Shown piece after piece: positions 60,150 to 64,000 of a stretch of DNA of 64,000 bases. The stretch comes from Terfezia claveryi (taxonomy: Eukaryota > Ascomycota > Pezizomycetes > Pezizales > Pezizaceae): assembly GCA_015179025.1 (NCBI GenBank), contig WHUX01000036.1, forward strand, positions 124,001 through 188,000, in the 5' to 3' direction. The stretch's first letter is position 1, and each line of letters opens with the position of its first letter. The notes under the pieces are model-generated. The model was not told the DNA's origin and ran no database searches. It saw nothing but the letters and a program-made list of their open reading frames with translations. Made by a program: the position numbers and the translations under genes.

Positions 60150-61352
60150 CCTGATGCATGTTGCGGCAAGCTTCAAGTGTCAAATATCAATTGGGTGAAA
60201 AGTCCCCGCCCAATACCACTCGGTGAATTCAAGAAAACCGAGCTCTGCACGAAGATGCGCTTGTGCCTGTCCAAGGAGAATATGCTGGTGTGCTCTTCCA
60301 GCACGGCCTGTTGCCTCGAGATCTCCGCAAGCTCGACTCCAGCATTATTGTCCCTCATATCTTCGTGCGGAAGAATTCTATTATTGTGAATCTCCTACAC
60401 ATTCGCGCCTTAATCAAAGCCGATACCGTTCTGGTCTTCGACAGCTATACACAATCAATTATTTCGAAGGAACTACGACAGGGCTCCAAAGCTATGGGCG
60501 GCCTACCATATGAAATGCGAGCGTTGGAAGCAATCCTCATCAGTGTAACTGCAGCTCTAGAGAGCGAGATGAAGGTTTTACAGGAAGTCGTTGAACTTCT
60601 TGCAGTCTGAGCTGGAAGAAGATATTGATAGAGATAAGCTTCAACGCCTACTCATTTATTCCAAGAAATTGTCGACATTCGAGCAAAAGGCAAAGCTAAC
60701 AAGAGATGCAAATTGATGTAATTCTACGACGACTTGGCAGATACGTACCTGACAGAGCAGATGAAAGGAATCGAAAGGCCACACGAGGAACACTCAGGGT
60801 GGAGATCGTACCACAAGATTACAGATGAAATTGTCGGGGTTGCGGGTAACTTGGTGCCCAACATCTGCAACACAGAGGAAATGTATATGAAGTCCAATCT
60901 GATCTACAGTATCGTGCTAATTTATATTCTCCAGTGTCAACATTATTCCCGACGGCAAAACTTAACTCTCTCATGCTTCTCGATCTCAAAGTCTCCATTG
61001 GAATCTGGAGCCTTTATTGCTTCATTGTACGGAATGAATCTTAAAATTTTATCGAGAAATCCGACTTTGCATTTATTGGAGTCAGTGGCTGCTTTCATCT
61101 TCTCCGGCATTATCTGCATGTACGGATTGCACAAGCTCAGGCGGATCCAATGACTTTCTATGTGGGGTGAGGGAGGCAAGGGCCGGAAAGGTTGGATATC
61201 TAGTCTGGGCCCTGGGTCACCAACAGCTCAGCAAACATTACTAATGCATTCCCACAGATTAACAAGGCACTTATGAATGAAAGAGACAACATGATTCCTG
61301 CGACCTACGGAAACCCGAATCTGAAAGGGGCCAGCGGTTCATTATCGATGGT
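60150..61352 (+). pseudogene. MRS2: MRS2/LPE10-like mitochondrial magnesium channel, disrupted
   Basis: CorA-family inner-membrane Mg2+ channel remnant. In order: GEFKKTELC, GLLPRDLRKLDSSIIVPHIF, SIIVNLLHIRALIKADTVLV, GLPYEMRALEAILISVTAAL. A different frame follows with SELEEDIDRDKLQRLLIYSK and KLSTFEQKAKLTRDAN, then a stop. Next, in another frame, DDLADTYLTEQMKG, SYHKITDEIVGVAGNLV and NICNTEE. The region encoding the family's GMN pore motif survives (ASLYGMNLK near 61030). The end is SMWGEGGKGRKGW and NERDNMIPATYGNPNLKGAS. At least four frame changes and several stops are present. No mitochondrial presequence exon was found. Confidence 0.82.
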
Positions 61353-62807
61353 GAGTCCAATGAAAAGGCCAGCCAAGCAATGATGGAGGGAAATATTAAT
61401 GATCTTAATGGTTCTTTTTTTGCATCCCGGGATATAGATGGCATCAAGGATCGAAAATTAAGAGGACATTTTATATCAAGGGGGCGTTATTCGTTTTCAA
61501 TTTATCTTTTTCTGATGACCTGTTTGAGTATCGCACGACTACTCATTTTGGTCAGTCTTCTTCCAGTCTGGTTACACTTAAATATCTCCATTTCACGGAA
61601 TCTCCTCTTTTATGTACTTACCATTGCACAAATACCGCCCTCCTGTTGATATATCTCTTATAGTTTCTAGGTAGTCCAGCTCCTCTCGTTCCTAGATTTC
61701 TTATTCCACTTTTGGGGTTGCGTAGCTGTTACCCTGAACTGACCATGCTTAGCTGTGGCAAGACTGAAGACCTTCCATAATCAGCTATCACTAGTATCTC
61801 ATACGATCAAATCCCAATGTTACTTACTCGATAACACATCAAAGTATCACTCCAATTAGTTACACAATTAACAATCATATTTCTATGGACAGTGTACATT
61901 TGATCTGCTTATATATCTTTTTCATGATATGTTGATATAAATATAAGGATTTCTATGAAGTCCGGTTCGACCAATCAGACGATGAGACGGATTTACAGAA
62001 GTTCGTTTTAGCACCAAAGGATAATTACGCTGATCGACATGTATCGCACTCGCATGAACCAGGATGTCAAGACATTCAGGAACCAAATTTGCATCACTCT
62101 GGTGTTGTGAAACCGATCGCCTGTAATTTACAGTTGTGACGAGACTGGAGCATACTATCACCAGCCTTTAAGCCCCACCATTTGAGGACGCTCATTGGGA
62201 ATACACCAAACATTTTCATATCTGCGACGAGGGGTGTGTGGCCGGAAGAACACCCTGCTTGGGTCGCTGCACGTCGATCAAATGGCCGTGCTGCTATTCA
62301 CATACCATGAAACATGGGCGAAATCTCCTCCACCCTATCCAATGATCTGCACACCATGCCTATTGTGCCTGAAGGACCGGTCCGAACAATGAATCTCGAG
62401 GAGCGCAACACTATACGAGGCGCCCTTGGCCACTTATTTGGCCACTTATTTGGCCACTTATCTATGGACTTGACAGAGTGGTCTGAAACAGACAACCTTG
62501 AATGGAATTGTGGCTGCGGTCCCACACAGAACTTTGAATGGGCATTTCACATATATAGTCGATGAATCGCACAATGTGAGTGAATGCTGTTACGCAACTA
62601 GTATTTTGCGATTTGCTTTGGAATTTTGCTGTGCAAGATTTCTATTCATTTCTTCGAGAGACTTGACGTCTTCTCGCTGGTACCTTTATTAAAATACCTA
62701 ATCATCTTCATCTCTTTTTCTACTCTCGCTTCCTCTGTCTTATACCGAATATCCTGAATCTTCAACTGCGAACTACCCTGTCACAAAGCTTCCAGACTAT
62801 ATCCAAA
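61353..62807. other. gene-free region
   Basis: No gene is supported. It contains the 12-bp tandem repeat at 62428-62461. Confidence 0.5.
62428..62461. repeat. 12-bp tandem repeat, about 3 copies
   Basis: GGCCACTTATTT twice, followed by a partial third copy GGCCACTTA. Confidence 0.9.
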
Positions 62808-63950
62808 ATGCGTCTGTTAACCCTTCTTCAATATATTGCTCTGCTACCCAGCTTTGCGTATGCGGGCCCATTGGGCTATAACCTGCGCCGCCACGATGAG
62901 GATAGAAAGCAATTAATCACGACTATAATGGTCTTCACAAAGACCATGGTTCTTGAGATCGACCTCCCGACTGTTACAACTACAACTGTCTCCACTGAGC
63001 CAATTCCTCCCCCAGCAGAGTCAACACCTGCACCTGACGAAAACGTACCAAAAGTAACTGTCACGCAAGTTGTAACTGTGACGAAGAAAAAGACAGCTAC
63101 ACACGAGCAACCTCTAGCAACTTCTACAACAGAATCTATAACAGAAACCTCGTCGAGACTCAAGCCTCTTCCGACGACAAAGAAGGAAAAGACTACCGCG
63201 TATACAGGCACTTCTACAACCTCTGTGCCGGTGTCGGAAGTGACTAAACCACCGTCTCCACCTTCGGAGGTGCCTACGCTTCAACTGACGAGTACCTATA
63301 TATTGTCAAGGCTAAACCCCCTTCCTGATGAAAGATACCCAGAAGGCCCCGTTGAAAATACAACAGCGGATCCTACCACTACAGAGACTACCATTGTGGA
63401 GACAACCAATGCTAAAACTACTACGGAGCCCACGCCAACCGCAATTCCACAACCCGAGCAACCATCCTCTTCACTACCGGAGACCCCAACCACTACAGGT
63501 TTCGTGCCTCCAACAGATCCACCAAACTCTGGACCATCTTTCAAGGAAAACGTCCCTATAGCCATAAAACGTAACCAAGAGTACAATGAACTCAAAGAGG
63601 GAGACGAGTGCGATCCGAGTGTCAGCATTCTAGCATGCGCTGGCACGATGGGTAAATCTATACTTCAGTGCGATACAACCAAGAAGTATAAGTCAGTCCT
63701 CCCTTGTCTGCGTGAAACTCGTTGTTTTGCAACGCCTCAACTGTTGGCTCCTGGTGTCCTTGTGACCTGTGATACTCCGGAGGCTGCTGGGAAAAAATTC
63801 AATATGAGTGTGGAAGAATTATTGAAGGAGATACAGGGAGGTGGATACGGAAATGGGAAAGAGAAAGAGAAAGAGAAAGAGAAAGAGAAAGAGAAAGAGA
63901 AAGATGAATATAAGAGAAAGAGACGGCTGGTGCAGATTCTTCCCTCTTAA
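62808..63950 (+). CDS. secreted Thr/Pro-rich protein with C-terminal cysteine domain
   Basis: ATG 62808 opens a signal peptide (MRLLTLLQYIALLPSFAYA, cleavage probably after AYA). A mucin-like Thr/Ser/Pro region of about 220 residues (TVTTTTVSTEPIPPP, TTADPTTTETT) is probably O-glycosylated. A compact domain follows with regularly spaced Cys: EGDECDPSVSILACAGTMGK, SILQCDTTKKYKSVLPCLRE, TRCFATPQLLAPGVLVTCDT. It resembles the six-Cys domains appended to fungal extracellular glycosidases and wall proteins, so a wall- or glucan-binding role is possible but inferred. The tail is a (Lys-Glu)n run followed by YKRKRRLVQILPS. No GPI signal is seen. Single exon. Confidence 0.8.
   Translation: MRLLTLLQYIALLPSFAYAGPLGYNLRRHDEDRKQLITTIMVFTKTMVLEIDLPTVTTTTVSTEPIPPPAESTPAPDENVPKVTVTQVVTVTKKKTATHEQPLATSTTESITETSSRLKPLPTTKKEKTTAYTGTSTTSVPVSEVTKPPSPPSEVPTLQLTSTYILSRLNPLPDERYPEGPVENTTADPTTTETTIVETTNAKTTTEPTPTAIPQPEQPSSSLPETPTTTGFVPPTDPPNSGPSFKENVPIAIKRNQEYNELKEGDECDPSVSILACAGTMGKSILQCDTTKKYKSVLPCLRETRCFATPQLLAPGVLVTCDTPEAAGKKFNMSVEELLKEIQGGGYGNGKEKEKEKEKEKEKEKDEYKRKRRLVQILPS
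63856..63906 (+). repeat. GAGAAA hexamer repeat encoding (Lys-Glu)n
   Basis: About eight in-frame GAGAAA units encode alternating Glu and Lys near the C-terminus of the secreted protein. The hexamer keeps the frame when copy number changes. Confidence 0.9.
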
Positions 63951-64000
63951 AGAGAGCCTATAATGAGGTTCGTTCCCGATTGTAAGCAACAGGAATGACA

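Overview
The window is nuclear DNA of a filamentous ascomycete (Pezizomycotina). Genes carry many short introns (about 45-80 nt, GT..AG, with branch-like CTAAC/CTGAC motifs). The content is that of a compact fungal genome: a RID/Masc1-type cytosine methyltransferase, a proline-rich Las17/WASP, a SidB/Dbf2 kinase and an 85-residue fungal ORFan. The class cannot be fixed from the sequence alone. Almost every gene is an ordinary eukaryotic housekeeping gene; no operons, CRISPR, viral genes or convincing tRNAs were seen.

Layout. 1-12.3 kb: URB2 3' part (+), Roadblock/LC7 protein (-), SMC5 (-), UBP6/USP14 deubiquitinase (-), PPIL1-type cyclophilin (+), NAA50-like acetyltransferase (-). 12.3-22 kb: sparse region with ribosomal protein eL14 (-) and one unrecognised Ser/Pro-rich gene (+). 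22-24.8 kb: two adjacent decayed genes on the minus strand, CHS5-like (exomer) and ADE4-like (amidophosphoribosyltransferase). 27-32.3 kb: RID-like DNA methyltransferase (+) and a TBC-domain protein (-). 32.3-36 kb: gene-poor. 36-43.2 kb: NAC beta/EGD1 (-), Las17/WASP (-), a small conserved-looking ORF (+), acyl-protein thioesterase (-), an F-box-like protein (+). 43.8-56.5 kb: Dbf2/Sid2 kinase (-), meiotic kleisin Rec8 (+), ATP synthase subunit d (-), SRP receptor alpha (-), NAC alpha/EGD2 (+), eIF1A (-). 57-64 kb: an unrecognised Gly/Arg-tailed protein (+), a small membrane-type protein of the MGAVVSC kind with a minisatellite in its intron (-), a decayed MRS2 magnesium-channel gene (+), and a secreted Thr/Pro-rich protein (+).

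Functional themes are protein biogenesis (NAC alpha and beta, SRP receptor, eL14, URB2, eIF1A, NAA50), chromosome and cell-cycle biology (SMC5, Rec8, Dbf2) and protein turnover or modification (UBP6, APT1, cyclophilin). Both NAC subunits lie about 17 kb apart.

The most unusual observation is a dispersed family of ultrashort insertions (11-48 nt). They share the terminus TAGTCTGGTT(G)GCAC in either orientation, and most copies sit between exact or near-exact 9-bp direct repeats, as expected of target-site duplications. At least eight copies with such repeats, plus one without and a compound hairpin locus, occur here, all between genes. A second striking feature is a predicted 1-nucleotide exon in the NAC beta gene. 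Third, three normally conserved genes (CHS5, ADE4, MRS2) are present as multiply broken copies in the same window as an intact RID-like methyltransferase.
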